Positions 62,497 through 64,000 of a stretch of 64,000 nt of DNA are shown here, piece by piece; the first letter of the stretch is position 1; each line of letters begins with the position of its first letter. The DNA comes from Panagrolaimus kolymaensis. Taxonomy: Eukaryota > Nematoda > Chromadorea > Rhabditida > Panagrolaimidae. The DNA is taken from positions 806,001-870,000 of the forward strand of contig JAJQJQ010000031.1 in the NCBI GenBank assembly GCA_028622995.1, written 5' to 3'. Under the pieces are notes generated by a model. The model was not told where the DNA came from. It searched no databases and saw only the letters and a list, made by a program, of their open reading frames with translations. Both the position numbers and the translations under genes were made by a program.

Positions 62497-63508
62497 TACT
62501 AGTTGAAGTTAAAATGAACAACAAAAGCCCACGGCAAAAATACAAAAAAGGGTACGAATCACGTTAACGAAAGGGAAAGTATGTAAAGAACATAAGGAAA
62601 AATAAAGGGATAATGGGTAAATAAGGCTTTGTATAACCAAAGAATCATCAAACTGAGTGTTTAAGCTATCGCCTTTCAGCAATAATCTCGTTGTTTGATA
62701 AACTAATCGGTGGAAAGAATGGAAGGATGGAGTAAAAGAAGCATAAAACCGTATCTAAGACACGAATTAGAAGGTCAAAAAAAGTGAACACAAGGTAATG
62801 TAAAAAAGGAAAGCATTTTTGTGGGAGAAAATATTAGGGAAAAAATAGAGGCAAAAGAAAAAAGGAAAATTCAGGAGCAAAGTTGAAGATAAAATTCTTT
62901 GATGAAAAAATCCAAGATTGAGCAAAGCCAACATTTTTTGCTTTTTGTTAGAAGCAGCCGCCGAGAGCCAAAAAAAAGAGAGTTGATGAGCGTGCAATCA
63001 AAGCTTCAACGCTGCTTTGCTGAATGGCAGGCGAGTGGAATCAAAAAAGCCATCGTTTTGTGTTTCGTTTGAAAAAAAAGCAAACATTTTTTTGAAAAAA
63101 AAATTTGAAAGCTTTTGTTGAACAAAAAAGGCTTGAAAAGCTTTACAATTTTTGGATCAATCATTTCCATCAAAGGAAAAGATTTGTTATAACATTTTTT
63201 TGATTTGTTGAAGACTTAGAAGTTGAAAATAAAGCAATTTGTTAGACTAACAACAACAAAAAATGCAAATGGTTTTAGTTTCGAATTGTTTCTTACACTT
63301 TTATTTTCGATTTTTGCTTATCTTTCAAAACATTTTTTTGTAAAAACCAAAGCTTTCTGAGTTAGTTATTAGTTTTTATTTTTGTTAGTGATCGTTGAGA
63401 AAGAATAAATTTTGTATCATAAAAAATGATTTTTTTAATTGTATTTTTGCTTACAATTACATCATCAAAATCTTTTAAGAAGATAATTGAAATTATTTGG
63501 ATGAATTA
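62497..63508. other. Intergenic
   Basis: Higher G/A content than most of the window; no supported gene, RNA or repeat. Confidence 0.4.
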
Positions 63509-63509
63509 C

Positions 63510-63620
63510 TTGATAAAACATCGATAAATTTGATGAGAAAGAAAATATTCTGAGCCCAATATTCTTAACTTCCAAGTAAACCAAAATAAAACTTTTTCGT
63601 TTTCAGATCAGGCAATTTTT
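63510..63620 (-). pseudogene. F-box-like family relic
   Basis: This segment is clearly similar to 57075-57175 inside the F-box pseudogene, including a shared 20-base run GTAAACCAAAATAAAACTTT. The frame gives NEKVLFWFTWKLRILGSEYF, then stops soon after. Only about 100 bp are alignable by eye. Confidence 0.6.
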
Positions 63621-63908
63621 TGGTTGGAGTATTGATAAGATTGAGTTTGAAATGGACGAAATAAAAAAAATTGCGGGATCAATCAGCCAGCCGACTGACA
63701 AACGATAGCCCTTCGAAAGAACGCGAGGGATAGTATTTACGTTTATAATAATCATCAAAATGTTTTTCTTCAAAAAATTTACAATGGCTAAACAAAAAGA
63801 AATTCCATGCCGAATAAAGCATTATTTATTTAAACAAAAATAAAAAAATTCAAAAAAAAAGAGATGATAAAATTTACATAAACATTAGAAAAATTAAATA
63901 TATATTTA

Positions 63909-64000
63909 TTAAATATTTCCATGTAAAATTTCAATCTTAGGTTTTTCTTTGTCCCATTTTTCTAACATTTTTTCGGCAGCATTTTTCAAAGATTCATAAT
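63909..64000 (-). CDS. 3' end of another F-box-like family gene (cut by the window edge)
   Basis: The minus-strand frame reads SLKNAAEKMLEKWDKEKP to a TAA at 63909-63911. It matches the last residues of the 56589 pseudogene (LLKVAAEKLIESWIGSVKP). The 5' part lies beyond the window, so intactness cannot be judged. Confidence 0.6.
   Translation of the reverse strand, partial: YESLKNAAEKMLEKWDKEKPKIEILHGNI

Overview
The window looks like nuclear DNA of a very AT-rich nematode. Introns are mostly 45-80 bp with TTTCAG-type acceptors. Genes include an innexin, an MBLK-1/E93 transcription factor, a DNase II, an NCLX-type Na/Ca exchanger and several members of a divergent F-box-like family (leucine/isoleucine/asparagine-rich) that is expanded in Panagrolaimus-type (clade IV) nematodes. 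The species call is inference. All exon structures below were read by eye from reading frame, splice sites and phase, without transcript evidence.

Layout. 1-1.4 kb: apparent 3'UTR of an off-window plus-strand gene, with several lin-4-type and let-7-type sites. 2.1-2.9 kb: small single-Ig protein (+). 3.6-13.3 kb: ten-exon mblk-1/Eip93F homologue (-) with two multi-kb introns. 14.8-15.4 kb: two small uncertain convergent genes. 16.9-20.4 kb: TPR-SET protein (+) whose introns hold a hAT-like MITE, a hairpin and a second inverted-repeat element. 21.2-22.3 kb: F-box-like gene (+). 25.1-26.0 kb: disordered protein (+). 26.6-29.1 kb: coiled-coil protein (-). 29-39 kb: gene-poor, T/A-rich DNA with two short TIR elements and one orphan terminal exon. 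39.9-43.2 kb: innexin (+). 44.4-47.3 kb: four-TM MARVEL-like protein and secreted DNase II, both (-). 48.4 kb: small 70-aa protein (+). 48.9-52.1 kb: F-box fragment overlapping the end of an NCLX-type exchanger (-). 52.1-55.6 kb: apparently intact piggyBac element with 540-bp inverted repeats and an intact transposase gene, inserted 32 bp upstream of the exchanger start codon. 56.6-57.4 kb: F-box-like pseudogene with one premature stop. 57.8-58.2 kb: GC-rich hAT MITE. 58.5-61.2 kb: two convergent multi-TM genes. 61.4-62.1 kb: two tandem copies of a structured, probably RNA, element. 62.2-64.0 kb: short orphan exons and F-box remnants, with a partial F-box-like gene at the edge.

The strongest unexplained signal is the pair of elements at about 61.47-62.09 kb. 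Each has an 8-bp perfect stem of different sequence in the two copies around a 19-nt conserved loop, and a second 5-bp helix that also co-varies and would form a pseudoknot. The most solid mobile-element result is the young-looking piggyBac. The most unexpected regulatory result is the lin-4/let-7 site cluster in the first 1.4 kb, which implies a heterochronic gene such as a lin-14/lin-28/hbl-1 homologue just upstream of the window.
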